Part shown: piece after piece, positions 8,842-17,648 of the stretch
Numbering within the stretch: the first letter of the stretch is position 1
Layout: each line of letters opens with the position of its first letter
DNA from: Bacteroidota bacterium
Lineage (GTDB): Bacteria; Bacteroidota; Bacteroidia; J057; JADKCL01
Length of the DNA stretch: 64,000 nt
Assembly (NCBI GenBank): GCA_016718825.1
Contig: JADKCL010000011.1
Span: forward strand, 62,001 to 126,000
Reading direction: 5' to 3'
The notes under the pieces: generated by a model
Seen by the model: the letters and a program-made list of their open reading frames with translations, nothing else
The model's database searches: none
Told to the model about the DNA's origin: nothing
Position numbers and translations under genes: made by a program

Positions 8842-10075
8842 TGGAGGGTAGATAATAGAGGGTGGAACAATTGTCTGGACGAAGGTACTTTTTTGTGGCA
8901 GCAATGAGGTCCTCGCGGGTGAGGCTCAGGTAATTGGCCAGGGAAGTATTGGCCAACTCAATGTCACCCAGTGCGTCACACATGGCGAGGTTCATGGCCT
9001 TGCTGAGCAAGGTCACACGGTCCATGACATACTGGCTTTCGATGCTGTTTTTAATCCGTTGCACTTCGTCTTCCTGCACGGTGAGCATGCCATCCAGCAC
9101 TTCCTGCAGTGCCGCTTCGTATTCCTCCACGGTTTTCCCCTTGGCAATGGTGCCGTCGATGCTCAATGCCCCGGGATCATAGGCTCCCCAACTGAAGGCC
9201 CTCACCGAACTCGCCACCTGTTTGTCTTTGACCATGTGTTGGTAAAGATGGGCAGCCTTGCCACTGCTGAGAATGTCAGAAACCATGTCAATTGCAAAAT
9301 AGGCAGGGTCGTCCTTGGCGGGGATATGGTACATTTTATAGACGGAAGCGAAAGGAACATCGCGGTAAACGGTTTGCTGCCTTGCTTCGCGCTGCTCCGG
9401 CTCGACGGGCAAAGGCTGATGCAGCAATTCCCTGCGGGGAATTTCCCCGAACCATTTTTCCGTGAGGGCTTTGACCTGCTCGACGGTCACATTGCCGGCG
9501 ACCACCATGGTGGCATTGTTGGGGGCGTAGTAACCGTAGAAGAATGCCTTCACATCCTCGAGTGTCGCGCTTTCGATATGGGAAATTTCCTTTCCGATCG
9601 TCGGCCAACGGTAAGGATGCGTGGTATAATGCAGCCCACGCAAGATGAGGTGCGCGTCGCCGTAGGGTTTGTTGAGGTAACGCTGCTTAAATTCCTCGAT
9701 GACCACACTCTTTTGGACATCGAGGCTTTTCTGGGAAAAGTCCAATTCGAGCATGCGGTCACTTTCCAACCAAAACCCCGTTTCCAATTGGTTGGAGGGC
9801 ACCGTCAGGTAATAGTTGGTAATGTCATTGGTGGTGAAGGCGTTGTTTTCGCCGCCTACCATCTGCAAGGGATTGTCGTAACTGGGGATGTTTTTGCTGC
9901 CGCCGAACATGAGGTGCTCAAACAAGTGTGCGAAACCCGTTTTGTCGGGGGTTTCGTTCCTGGCACCAACACGGTACAGAATATTGACGACTGCCGTCGC
10001 AATGGAAGGGTCTTCGTGAACGATCACTTTCAGGCCATTGTCAAGGCTGAAAGTGTGATAGGGTATTGCAGACAT
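8822..10075 (-). CDS. M16 family zinc peptidase, catalytic subunit
   Basis: 417 residues from ATG 10075 (MSAIPYHTFSLDNGLKV). The inverted zinc motif HLFEH lies at about residues 50-54 and the second ligand region VVIEEFKQR about 75 residues later, as in pitrilysin/MPP-type enzymes. No signal peptide is visible, so a cytosolic or periplasm-independent location is likely. It is the first gene of a two-gene unit with the non-catalytic partner, whose start lies inside this gene's end. A -7 promoter element stands at 10131-10138. Confidence 0.94.
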   Translation of the reverse strand: MSAIPYHTFSLDNGLKVIVHEDPSIATAVVNILYRVGARNETPDKTGFAHLFEHLMFGGSKNIPSYDNPLQMVGGENNAFTTNDITNYYLTVPSNQLETGFWLESDRMLELDFSQKSLDVQKSVVIEEFKQRYLNKPYGDAHLILRGLHYTTHPYRWPTIGKEISHIESATLEDVKAFFYGYYAPNNATMVVAGNVTVEQVKALTEKWFGEIPRRELLHQPLPVEPEQREARQQTVYRDVPFASVYKMYHIPAKDDPAYFAIDMVSDILSSGKAAHLYQHMVKDKQVASSVRAFSWGAYDPGALSIDGTIAKGKTVEEYEAALQEVLDGMLTVQEDEVQRIKNSIESQYVMDRVTLLSKAMNLAMCDALGDIELANTSLANYLSLTREDLIAATKKYLRPDNCSTLYYLPSNGKSNA

Positions 10076-10130
10076 TGGAAACAAATAGGGTGTCAAACGC
10101 GACGCACCGGAACTATTGTCCGAGGCGGTG

Positions 10131-10138
10131 CAAAAATA
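10131..10138 (-). promoter_or_regulatory. -7 promoter element of the M16 operon
   Basis: Read on the minus strand this is TATTTTTG, an exact match to TAnnTTTG, 55 bases upstream of the M16 ATG at 10075. A -33 element at the right distance is not clear. Confidence 0.4.
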
Positions 10139-10179
10139 GCGAGGCCCGCCCAATAAGAGAAGCGTGAACTAAAAGGATG

Positions 10180-10200
10180 CGAGGCCCAATCGGGGCCTCG
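10180..10200 (-). terminator. GC-rich hairpin, possible terminator
   Basis: An 8-bp perfect stem (10180-10187 with 10193-10200) is followed on the minus strand by a short T run (CCTTTT). It could end transcripts coming from the response regulator region, but it lies about 455 bases beyond that gene's stop. Confidence 0.3.
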
Positions 10201-10655
10201 CGGGGACTAAAGTTTAGTAAGTGGGTTGGACTGGTCGTCGGAATTGGAAAAGAGAATGCCCATTTCCCTCCGCCGTAATTTTTCCATGAAGGGTCTTAGT
10301 GAAATGTCCCACTCAGTGTTACAACCCCATGCTCTCTATCATACACAAACAAATATAAAAACCAGCACACACCCATGCAAGAAATAAGCCCTGTTTTGCA
10401 AAATAAAAATGCGGGACCAACGAAAATTTGATGATTTCGGCGAAAAAGGTGGACCCAAATTGAAAAAGAGCCTAGATGTGTGTCGAATCGGGCGTAAAAT
10501 TCGAAAAGACGGGGAGTCCTGCGATGCGAATTTGTTGTAAGATAATTGGCCACTCTCGCACACAAATCATTCACCCGACTAGACTTGCAAAAAATGCCAA
10601 CGGTAACCCCTCGTTGGAGTGCAACAATTGTCAAGTGAAAATTTAGGTGATCGGT
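10201..10655. other. intergenic region without recognisable gene
   Basis: About 455 A/T-richer bases between the M16 operon and the response regulator. Short open frames on the minus strand give no protein-like composition, start context or recognisable family. I see no tRNA, repeat or other clear element. Confidence 0.6.
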
Positions 10656-11342
10656 TTAGATCAAGTTAAGGCGATTCATCAGGCTGTCACGGTAAGTGCC
10701 GCCCACCGGAATAATTTTCTTGCCAACCGATACAGTTTTGTCTTCGATGGCATCGATTTGATCAATTCTTACAATATAGGAGCGATGAACGCGCACAAAT
10801 TGGTCCGCCGGCAGCTTGGATTCGATGGACTTCATTGTAGAGTGACAAACATATTTTTTTTCTTTGGTGACAAGTGCGACATAGTCAGCAAGTGCCTCCA
10901 CCCACATTAGTTGCCGGATATCGACTTTCACTAGTGCCGTATCTGACTTTACAAACACGTAATCGCCCTTAAACTGAACAGCTTGGTCTTGATTAAATTT
11001 GTCTTCGACCTTTTTCACGGCTTTGAGAAAGCGCGCATAGGTCAGTGGTTTCAGTAAAAAGTCTTCGACATCAAACTGAAAACCATCCACGGCATACTCC
11101 GCCTTGCTCGAAACCAAGATCACGGCAGGTTTTGTCTCCAGCGCGCCAAGAAGCTCGAGCCCGGTCATCCCTGGCATCTCCACATCCAAAAAAAGGATGT
11201 CCACCGCGTTTTCACGAAGAAAGTTCACTGCTTCTACAGCACTGGAAAAGGACCTTGTATGGACAAGGGATTCGGTTTGGGCAATGAGTCCTTCAAGCAA
11301 TCTTACCGAAAGCGAGTCATCGTCGACGATCACACAGTTCAT
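10656..11342 (-). CDS. LytTR-family response regulator
   Basis: About 228 residues. ATG codons at 11348 and 11342 are both possible; MNCVIVDDD is the usual receiver-domain start. The N-terminal receiver domain has VDDD, the phospho-acceptor Asp in FLDVEMPG (near residue 53) and the Lys in FLLKPL. A LytTR DNA-binding domain follows from about residue 125 with VRVHRSYIVRIDQI. It is a two-component transcription regulator of the AlgR/AgrA/LytR type. No sensor kinase gene is adjacent, so it is an orphan in this window. The small protein gene ends 31-37 bases upstream on the same strand. Confidence 0.95.
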   Translation of the reverse strand: MNCVIVDDDSLSVRLLEGLIAQTESLVHTRSFSSAVEAVNFLRENAVDILFLDVEMPGMTGLELLGALETKPAVILVSSKAEYAVDGFQFDVEDFLLKPLTYARFLKAVKKVEDKFNQDQAVQFKGDYVFVKSDTALVKVDIRQLMWVEALADYVALVTKEKKYVCHSTMKSIESKLPADQFVRVHRSYIVRIDQIDAIEDKTVSVGKKIIPVGGTYRDSLMNRLNLI

Positions 11343-11379
11343 AGCCATTCAGTCCTTCGTTTAGAGCATGCTAAATATA

Positions 11380-11577
11380 TCAATCTTCCTGCAATTGTAC
11401 ACTGTCCAATGGAAATTCGATACGGAGGTCATTCCAGAAAAACTTCTTGCCATGCTCCACGATCATTTCGCCACCACCCTCAAACTCTTTGGCAATTCGC
11501 TGGAAAAGTTTGGGATTCTGTGCCCCAAATCGAATTGGATCAATCTTTTTCTTGCGCAGAAATTCCTGAAAGTCCAT
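11380..11577 (-). CDS. small conserved-type acidic/basic protein
   Basis: 65 residues (MDFQEFLRKKKIDPIRFGAQ). The pattern of EFL-KKKIDP followed by an amphipathic segment with FQRIAKEFEGGGEMIVEHGK resembles short Bacteroidota proteins of similar opening sequence that I recall, but I cannot name a family. It has no signal peptide. It sits in line with the lipoprotein gene upstream and the response regulator downstream (31-37 base gap). The spacing and protein-like composition favour a real gene. Confidence 0.55.
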   Translation of the reverse strand: MDFQEFLRKKKIDPIRFGAQNPKLFQRIAKEFEGGGEMIVEHGKKFFWNDLRIEFPLDSVQLQED

Positions 11578-11628
11578 AGTGGTTAATCATCTTTTTATCC
11601 TTGTCCCTTGGGGCTTCCCATTCAGCGG

Positions 11629-12702
11629 CTATTGAATCTTGCATCGCAAAACATTTCCCGCAGGCATTCCCTTCACGAAGTTTTCATTCACTTCATGCAG
11701 CACCTCAGCAATTTGTTCTGGAGTAAAATTGCTCGTGCATGCACCAAGCACGATGTTGCCTTCTTTTTGCAATTCTGCCAAGGTCCATCCCTCAAATGCT
11801 CCACGCGTGATTTCCAAGGCATACAATGGCACAAGCCCGGTGGAAAAATCGGGCAGATGTGCATCCATTTGAATTGCCAAATCCAAGGTGAGCAATTCGC
11901 CTGCAAGTTGGTTGTCTACCTTTCCAGCCTTAACGGCGAGGTCTGTGGTAGTCAGTGGTTGCGGCTTTCCATTCATCGGGAGGCTAGCAAGCAGGTCCCC
12001 GGCTGTCGCAAATTGAATCTGATGGTTGCAACCAATCGTAAGCCCATTCGGATACCTCACTTCGAAAGCGGCACGCAGTTGATCGCCCAAACTTGCATCG
12101 CTCGACCACTGTGTTTGCGGGACGGTGCGTGGTAAAAGTGCAGGATCATCTAGCCGGCACGTGCTTGCGCGGTGATCACATCGCCGCATGCAATACTCGA
12201 CACCGGAAGAAATTTGTTGGCCTGTGCCGGAAAGCAATTCGCCGACCAAAATGCCGGCAGGCGACTGTACGGAAAACTGAAGGGCAACAAACGCACATTC
12301 CTCCAGTTCATCCAACGGAATCCGCGCTGCCCAGGATCCCCCATTTGGAAATTCATTTGCCTGAATTGGAAACTCTTCGTAGATACTCTCTCCGGTAGCT
12401 CTTCTTGGAGCTTGATGGTAGTCTCCGACAAATGCAGACAAGGACTTCAGCTTCATCCCCGATGCAGGATTCAAGGTAATCCACAGAAAAGCCGAATCAT
12501 TTTGCAGCTCCAGCACGCCAATCGACCGATCGTTCGCTCCGTTTACATTGAGAAGTTCGGCATCACCACAGAAGCGGGTAACCAAGCTATCTTCCGAAGG
12601 CTTTGCTTCATTGGCGTCTGAGCGCTCCAAGGAGCCGCAACCACCTAGGGTCAACAGACCAACCAATGTACAAACGAAAAAAACCAGGGGGTGGCGTTTC
12701 AT
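11629..12702 (-). CDS. lipoprotein of unknown function
   Basis: 357 residues from ATG 12702 (MKRHPLVFFVCTLVGL); an in-frame ATG five codons earlier is less likely. The signal peptide ends in lipobox LGGC at about residues 19-22, so the mature protein is lipid-anchored. A Cys-rich central part includes GVEYCMRRCDHRASTC, suggesting disulfides or metal binding in the periplasm. The C-terminal part has VLHEVNENFVKGMPAGNV. No known domain is recognised. It is transcribed towards the small protein and the response regulator. Confidence 0.78.
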   Translation of the reverse strand: MKRHPLVFFVCTLVGLLTLGGCGSLERSDANEAKPSEDSLVTRFCGDAELLNVNGANDRSIGVLELQNDSAFLWITLNPASGMKLKSLSAFVGDYHQAPRRATGESIYEEFPIQANEFPNGGSWAARIPLDELEECAFVALQFSVQSPAGILVGELLSGTGQQISSGVEYCMRRCDHRASTCRLDDPALLPRTVPQTQWSSDASLGDQLRAAFEVRYPNGLTIGCNHQIQFATAGDLLASLPMNGKPQPLTTTDLAVKAGKVDNQLAGELLTLDLAIQMDAHLPDFSTGLVPLYALEITRGAFEGWTLAELQKEGNIVLGACTSNFTPEQIAEVLHEVNENFVKGMPAGNVLRCKIQ

Positions 12703-12781
12703 CTTGCTGAATTGCAAGCGTGATATTACAAAAATCTTGTCGAATGCCTTTCAAAGAAATTTGATCCCGCACACGAGAGGC

Positions 12782-14584
12782 CTATTTGCAAGTACCCGGC
12801 ATGAATGCGTCCATCCAAGCCATGCGCGTCACCAACCAGTACTTGATCCTACGCACCTCTCCTTCATAATCGGGTTCATAAGGTTTGGCATTGGGCCACA
12901 CGTATTCTCCCAAAATTTGCCAAACCTGAAAGTTTTCCTGTTGCGAATCATTGATGCTTGCCGCAGCCGAATCAATCACCGCAAACAACCTTTCCTGGCT
13001 CAAAATGCCCTTTCGCAATTCGAGCCACCTGCATTTCATTTGATTCTGAAACGCAGGATCCCTTGCCAAAAAATCCCACCAAAATGGTGTTTTGTCTGAA
13101 GTTGTGCCATACTCTTCCCAGTGCCAACCGCTGGGTGAATAGCCATAGTGGTGTTCAAAGTTGCCAAAACCCAGGTCATAGTCCCAAATTGGGCCAGCAT
13201 GCAGTTTTCCTCCTTTGCTGTTCCTGTCCTTATAATAGTATGAACTCAACCAGAAGGCATCGACATTCTTGGCCAATTCGGCGACGATCATCACATCAAT
13301 AAAACTTGGCACATCAATAAAGTGGGGATAGCCACCCTTTTCATCGGTCAGCCCCTTGTTACAAGCGAGCTCAAAACTATCGACGTAGGCGTGAATGTAG
13401 GCGCGCTGAGGATCCGTAATGTCGTCGGATTCGGGGTAATGAAAAAGCCAATATTGGAGCTCATCCGAGCGCATGGGGTAAAATTGGGATTCCCATCCAT
13501 CGTTATTCGCTCCTTGCTTCCAATCCGTCTTGATGATATAGCCCCCCGTCAAACTATCTCCAGCATTGTCGTCTTTGTCGAGCTTGGCAATGTCAACACG
13601 CTTGTTGCCACGCTTGATCTTTTCACCCAACAAGTAGATGCCGCGGTATTCGCCATCCATCACAAGATCTACAAAACGGACTCTTGGCGAATAATGGCCC
13701 ATTTTCCCGAAAATATCGTAGGCAAGAAAGTTTCGGAGCAGCGACTTGTCTGAAAAATTGGCGGTGAGCACGAATTCGGACTCCTTGGGCAGGTCAAGCA
13801 GCTTTGCACTCTTTGGCTTTTCTCCAAGAGAATCACGCGTTTCAATGGCAAATGACATTTTGGAATGTCGCTGCGAACTTCTTCCACGATACTCCATCCC
13901 TGCAAATCCATCGAATCCATTCCATGGATCTTGGGGATGATTCAAGTTGCCAGTACCGTTATCGATGATTCCGATTCGAACTTTTGACTTAGGCTCATCT
14001 CGGACGACCTCGCCTTGGCTTTTGATGACCACGATTGGCAAACTGCTCTCTGCCAAGAAATAAGGCTTTGCAGGATTCTTTCCAAAAACCAATTTCCAAT
14101 TGAGCACTTTGCCCGTCTCTTCCTCCGGTTCGATATCCAAAATGGCCAATTTCCAAGTTCCGTTAGGGTTTTGTCCATTGTTGAGGCCTCCGAATGCAAT
14201 TTCTGGGCGATAGGTTCCTGTGAAAGGGGCCTCACCCTCATTGATACTGACTTCAGCATCTTGGCTAAAACAGCAGTCGGTGAAATTGTTGCCGCCGTCG
14301 CCGTTGCGGCGATTCAATTCTGCAACAGCGCCATCGGGTGCGATCAGGTAAATGCTCACATCAGCATCCCACGTGTGTTGGATGTTGACACAAATCTTCT
14401 CCAAACCAAACTTTTGGTCGAGCGCAGTCGGCAGGCCGGCAATTTTTAACGGAAAAATATTGAGCGTTCCGTCGTCCTTGAGCTGACCCCCGACACCTGT
14501 GAAGGTCTGGGACCTACCATGAAAAAAGGTGCAGGCGGTGATCAACACCAACAAAAAAGGATTGAGACTTCTGATCTTCATCAT
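12782..14584 (-). CDS. secreted P-domain plus CotH-kinase-family protein (CotH2)
   Basis: 600 residues. Signal peptide (LNPFLLVLITACTFFHGRSQ), then a P-like domain at about 28-168 with NGQNPNGTWKLAILD, then a CotH-like domain at about 184-597. The CotH part carries LVMDGEYRGIYLLGEKIKR (about 308-326), the catalytic-loop candidate KNVDAFW and the metal-binding candidate GPIWDYDLGFGN (about 464-475). Unlike CotH1 it stops right after the CotH domain (AWMDAFMPGTCK), with no PKD or T9SS sorting domain, so its final location is unclear (periplasm is likely). The repetitive lipoprotein gene lies 185 bases upstream on the same strand, separated from it by a strong terminator. Confidence 0.92.
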   Translation of the reverse strand: MMKIRSLNPFLLVLITACTFFHGRSQTFTGVGGQLKDDGTLNIFPLKIAGLPTALDQKFGLEKICVNIQHTWDADVSIYLIAPDGAVAELNRRNGDGGNNFTDCCFSQDAEVSINEGEAPFTGTYRPEIAFGGLNNGQNPNGTWKLAILDIEPEEETGKVLNWKLVFGKNPAKPYFLAESSLPIVVIKSQGEVVRDEPKSKVRIGIIDNGTGNLNHPQDPWNGFDGFAGMEYRGRSSQRHSKMSFAIETRDSLGEKPKSAKLLDLPKESEFVLTANFSDKSLLRNFLAYDIFGKMGHYSPRVRFVDLVMDGEYRGIYLLGEKIKRGNKRVDIAKLDKDDNAGDSLTGGYIIKTDWKQGANNDGWESQFYPMRSDELQYWLFHYPESDDITDPQRAYIHAYVDSFELACNKGLTDEKGGYPHFIDVPSFIDVMIVAELAKNVDAFWLSSYYYKDRNSKGGKLHAGPIWDYDLGFGNFEHHYGYSPSGWHWEEYGTTSDKTPFWWDFLARDPAFQNQMKCRWLELRKGILSQERLFAVIDSAAASINDSQQENFQVWQILGEYVWPNAKPYEPDYEGEVRRIKYWLVTRMAWMDAFMPGTCK

Positions 14585-14710
14585 CCGAAATTAATTCTTC
14601 TTGAAATCGCTGGCAAACGACACGGGGGTTGGTTTACCAAAATCAACGCTGGGCTTCACAATCAGGGTTCTGTACGGGGGAATCAGCATAAAGCATGTCG
14701 ACAGAAAAAA

Positions 14711-14740
14711 CACGGGCCGCATACAATGATGCGGCCCGTG
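14711..14740 (-). terminator. Rho-independent terminator of the repetitive lipoprotein gene
   Basis: A perfect 12-bp stem (14711-14722 with 14729-14740) with a 6-base loop, followed on the minus strand by a T6 run. It lies 29 bases after the lipoprotein stop codon, so the CotH2 gene downstream probably has its own promoter. Confidence 0.85.
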
Positions 14741-14769
14741 GTAATTTCAGTCTCTGAATTCAGAAAGAA

Positions 14770-16857
14770 TTAGAGGCAAGGGTTGCTGTTGCAAGCACCG
14801 ATCATGTCACCTGGGTGACCACCGCCTTGATTGCCTTGGCAACCGCCACCGTGGTTTGAACCATGGCCGTGTGCATTGGAGCCACTTCCATGGCCACCGC
14901 TACCGCTGCCTTGGCCGCTACCATGGCCGCTGCCGCTACCACCGCTGCCGCTGCCGCTGTGGCCGTTGTTGCAGTTGCCACCTTGGTGGTGACCATTACA
15001 GTTGTTGGTGTGACCGCCGCAGCCATGGCCATTGCCACCACCGCTACCGGAGCCAGAGCCGCCGTTGCCAGAACCAGAGCCGCCCCAGCCGTGGCCGGAT
15101 CCGTTACCAGAACCAGAACCGCTACCAGAACCATTTCCTGAACCGGAACCACCGTTGCCGCCGCCACCGCTATTGCCGCCGCCACCATTGTTGGTTGGGC
15201 AAACGCCGGTCACGTGCTGAGCAAGTTGGCTATAAGGTACGCAAACCGTGGTTGCACCGCCAGGGTTTCCTGGGGGAACGTGGCATACTTTTACGCCTGG
15301 GATAGTGGTGGTATTGCCGCCGCCGCCGTTGCCGCCGCCGCCATTTCCACAATTCCCGCCATTGCCGGAGCCGGAGCCGCTGCCGCCGTGACCAGAACCT
15401 GAACCTGAACCGCTGCCGCCGTTACCATTGTTGTTGGTGTTACAACCACGATAGGCGTGGTGGTTTCCATTACAACCTTGTGCATGCTGCAAACCAGTGT
15501 TGCATGTGTTTCCATTGTGCTGACCGGTGCAATTGTTGCGGTGACCGCTATTGGTTTGGCACGTTTGGTTGGTGCTGTGTGTACCACGGCATCCGCGAGT
15601 GTGGCCACCATTGCAAGAACGATTGTTGGCATGACTGCCCGAACAACCACGACCGTGGCCACGGTTGTTACAATTGTTATTGTTGCCGCTATGCTGTGCG
15701 TTGCAGCCATGCTGGTGATTGCCACCATTGCAGTTGCTGTTGTTGTTGTGGTTGTGGTTGCACCCTGGATGATGGCTACCGGAACCGCCGCTACCATTCC
15801 CGGAACCGGAACCACCATTGCCTGATCCAGAACCGCCGCTGCCGCCATTTCCACCACCATTGCCACCGCCGCCATTGCCACCACCACCTTGGGTGATTGT
15901 GCAGGAAACGTCAATTACGTTCACAGTGAAAATCACCACGTGCGTTGGAACGCCATCGACACTGATGACGACTGTGTAATCAGTGGTAACCGTTGGGCTC
16001 ACCGTAAGATCTTGTGTGGTTGCACCGTTGCTCCAAGCGTAAGTGATCACGCCGGTTTCGGAGGTTGTTGGGTGCAATACAGTTGAGTTCAAGGTATTGC
16101 CAGTGCAGGTAAGGCCAGTGTAGACCACTTCACAGATGCGTGTCGTGTCCATCGGTGGTTCCTCTGGGCCATCCAAACAACGCAATGGGCAAAGGCTCTG
16201 CAACCATGGTGATGGCGAATTTGCTGGGTGGCCAGTAACGTTCCAATTGCGGTTACGACCCCAAAGGGTTGTTTGCGAACCAGCAACTACTGCACCGAAA
16301 AGATTCAATTTGATCGCACCTACACGCAATGCTACTGCATAGCATGGGTCAGGAAGCACCGTGGTGGCGATCCTCAACTGCCAGCGGTTGGCAGCAGGTG
16401 CAACGATGTTAGCGCTCCAGTCGTTTGTGACGAGTGGAATGCCGTTCTGATCAAACTGGAATGCAGATGCAATGCTGAACTCCCAGTTGTTTTGGTCACA
16501 GAACCATCCTGGAGCCATGGTGAAGTTACAGTCGATGTAACCGGTATCGTTCAGGTAGCCTTCCAACATGTTCAAATAACCCCAACGCATTGCTGATTCC
16601 GTTGTGTTACAAGGACGAGGACCAGCAGGTCCGTAGCATTTGTCGATGAACTCCGATCCATTGTCCTCGCGAACAAGAAACATCGTATCGGCTGTCTGAC
16701 AGATGGTATCCAAGACGGGGTGCGGATCACCAACTGCACCTGCAAGGCTTGGATTCCCGTTGCCATTCTCTGTTGGAGCGACATTGTCTGGATTACAAGC
16801 GAAGAGCAACATGCCCATCGCAAGTATTAACATTGTTGACTTTCTGATGAATTTCAT
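14770..16857 (-). CDS. lipoprotein with giant Gly/Ser/Asn/His/Cys low-complexity region and C-x3-H decapeptide repeats
   Basis: 695 residues. Type II signal peptide with lipobox LFAC (Cys21). A globular region at about 40-230 is shared with the neighbouring paralogue (HPVLDT, FTMAPGWFC, NRWQLRI, LNLFGAVV, SLCPLRC). An Ig-like segment follows at about 240-318. Residues about 323-690 are low complexity: GSG/GNGG runs; a block at 362-472 with twelve Cys spaced 8-11 residues, each followed by His; then a CHVPPGNP module near 525 and more GSG runs. The end SNPCL is shared with the paralogue. The location should be periplasm-facing or the cell surface. The function is unknown. The whole frame is open over 2 kb with the same strand and ends as the paralogue, so it is not a spurious frame. 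Confidence 0.9.
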   Translation of the reverse strand: MKFIRKSTMLILAMGMLLFACNPDNVAPTENGNGNPSLAGAVGDPHPVLDTICQTADTMFLVREDNGSEFIDKCYGPAGPRPCNTTESAMRWGYLNMLEGYLNDTGYIDCNFTMAPGWFCDQNNWEFSIASAFQFDQNGIPLVTNDWSANIVAPAANRWQLRIATTVLPDPCYAVALRVGAIKLNLFGAVVAGSQTTLWGRNRNWNVTGHPANSPSPWLQSLCPLRCLDGPEEPPMDTTRICEVVYTGLTCTGNTLNSTVLHPTTSETGVITYAWSNGATTQDLTVSPTVTTDYTVVISVDGVPTHVVIFTVNVIDVSCTITQGGGGNGGGGNGGGNGGSGGSGSGNGGSGSGNGSGGSGSHHPGCNHNHNNNSNCNGGNHQHGCNAQHSGNNNNCNNRGHGRGCSGSHANNRSCNGGHTRGCRGTHSTNQTCQTNSGHRNNCTGQHNGNTCNTGLQHAQGCNGNHHAYRGCNTNNNGNGGSGSGSGSGHGGSGSGSGNGGNCGNGGGGNGGGGNTTTIPGVKVCHVPPGNPGGATTVCVPYSQLAQHVTGVCPTNNGGGGNSGGGGNGGSGSGNGSGSGSGSGNGSGHGWGGSGSGNGGSGSGSGGGNGHGCGGHTNNCNGHHQGGNCNNGHSGSGSGGSGSGHGSGQGSGSGGHGSGSNAHGHGSNHGGGCQGNQGGGHPGDMIGACNSNPCL
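15442..15774 (-). repeat. eleven tandem Cys/His decapeptide-like units (coding)
   Basis: This encodes residues 362-472 of the long lipoprotein. Cys residues fall at 366, 376, 385, 396, 405, 415, 423, 433, 443, 452, 462 and 472. Most units read C-x3-H followed by 4-6 residues rich in N, G, R and S (for example CNGGHTRG, CRGTHSTNQT). Confidence 0.85.
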
Positions 16858-17589
16858 ACCTCTACCTCTTTAGTAGTTAATTGATAATTGTTGACTGAAA
16901 AGCGTACCCCAGAACCTCTAGCAGGAGCCGCAATTCAAAGATTGCAGGAAAAAAATTCAGATGCAAGAAATTTGATCTTTTTGTCGAAAAACAATTCTCA
17001 CCAACGAAGCATAAGGTCCAAAAGGCGGTTTTTGAGATCCAGAATTGGTGCCAAGCCCAAAAACCGCATGTAAGGTTTTTCAGATTGTGCAAATAATGTA
17101 TGTACGATTTAAAATATTTCAGATGCTATGTTGTTTCACGCCACGCCACGTATCCTCTCGTGGAGTTTGTTAAAACAGCCCAAATTCGAGGATAAACAGA
17201 CCCGCCTAAAAGAACAGTGGAATCGATATCAGGAAAAATGTCACATTATCTCGTTCCAAAACGTGTACGAATTGAGTGATTTTTTCCACGCTAAAACCGT
17301 GACGCGCACCGATTAGTAATATGCAGAAGCGGTGGCTTGGCGATTTGAAAAGCCTTAAAATTCAATGCCCCTCTCATTTGAAACCAAAGAACCAAAATCG
17401 TTTGCTAGAACAATGTCAATGCAAAAGCAGAAAACATCGAAGCCCAGGACTGCTGCCTTCATCACCGAAAAATTTTACCAATTCCAGAGGAACGGGGTTT
17501 CACATTTTCATGAATAAAGAAGGCAACCCAATCAGTACAATGGCAAACGCACACAAGATTCAGGAGACAATCGGCTAAAACGCTAACAC
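16858..17589. other. intergenic region upstream of the repetitive lipoprotein
   Basis: About 730 bases with no convincing gene. Short open frames on the plus strand (17128-17316, 17321-17578) look random. The part nearest the gene (16889-16990) contains blocks also found upstream of the paralogue. Confidence 0.6.
16889..16990 (-). promoter_or_regulatory. conserved upstream element, copy 1
   Basis: Blocks GTTGACTGA (16890), AATTCAAAGATTGCA (16932), ATGCAAG (16961) and GTCG preceded by a T run (16983), given as plus-strand sequence, recur upstream of the 380-residue paralogue with almost the same spacing (41-42, 29 and 22 bases). The element lies 30-130 bases before the start codon. It probably holds the promoter and 5' leader. 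Confidence 0.6.
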
Positions 17590-17631
17590 AAAAAAAAGGG
17601 GGAGGGCATTGCTGCCCTCCCCCCTTTTTTT
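17590..17631 (-). terminator. strong Rho-independent terminator of the shorter lipoprotein gene
   Basis: A 10-bp G/C stem (17598-17607 with 17614-17623) with a 6-base loop, flanked by A8 and T7 runs, so it can act on both strands. It lies 18 bases after the stop codon of the minus-strand lipoprotein. Confidence 0.9.
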
Positions 17632-17648
17632 GCTGCCTCCTTTCCCTA

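Noticed and set aside
10296..10634. Minus-strand 112-codon frame
   Set aside because: The composition is not protein-like, it overlaps another random frame and has no homology that I recognise.
15480..15896. Cys/His/Arg-rich plus-strand frame
   Set aside because: It is the complement of the repeat-coding lipoprotein; low-complexity coding opens the other frames.
17128..17578. Two plus-strand frames between the lipoprotein genes
   Set aside because: Random-looking translation with no start context; the region looks non-coding.
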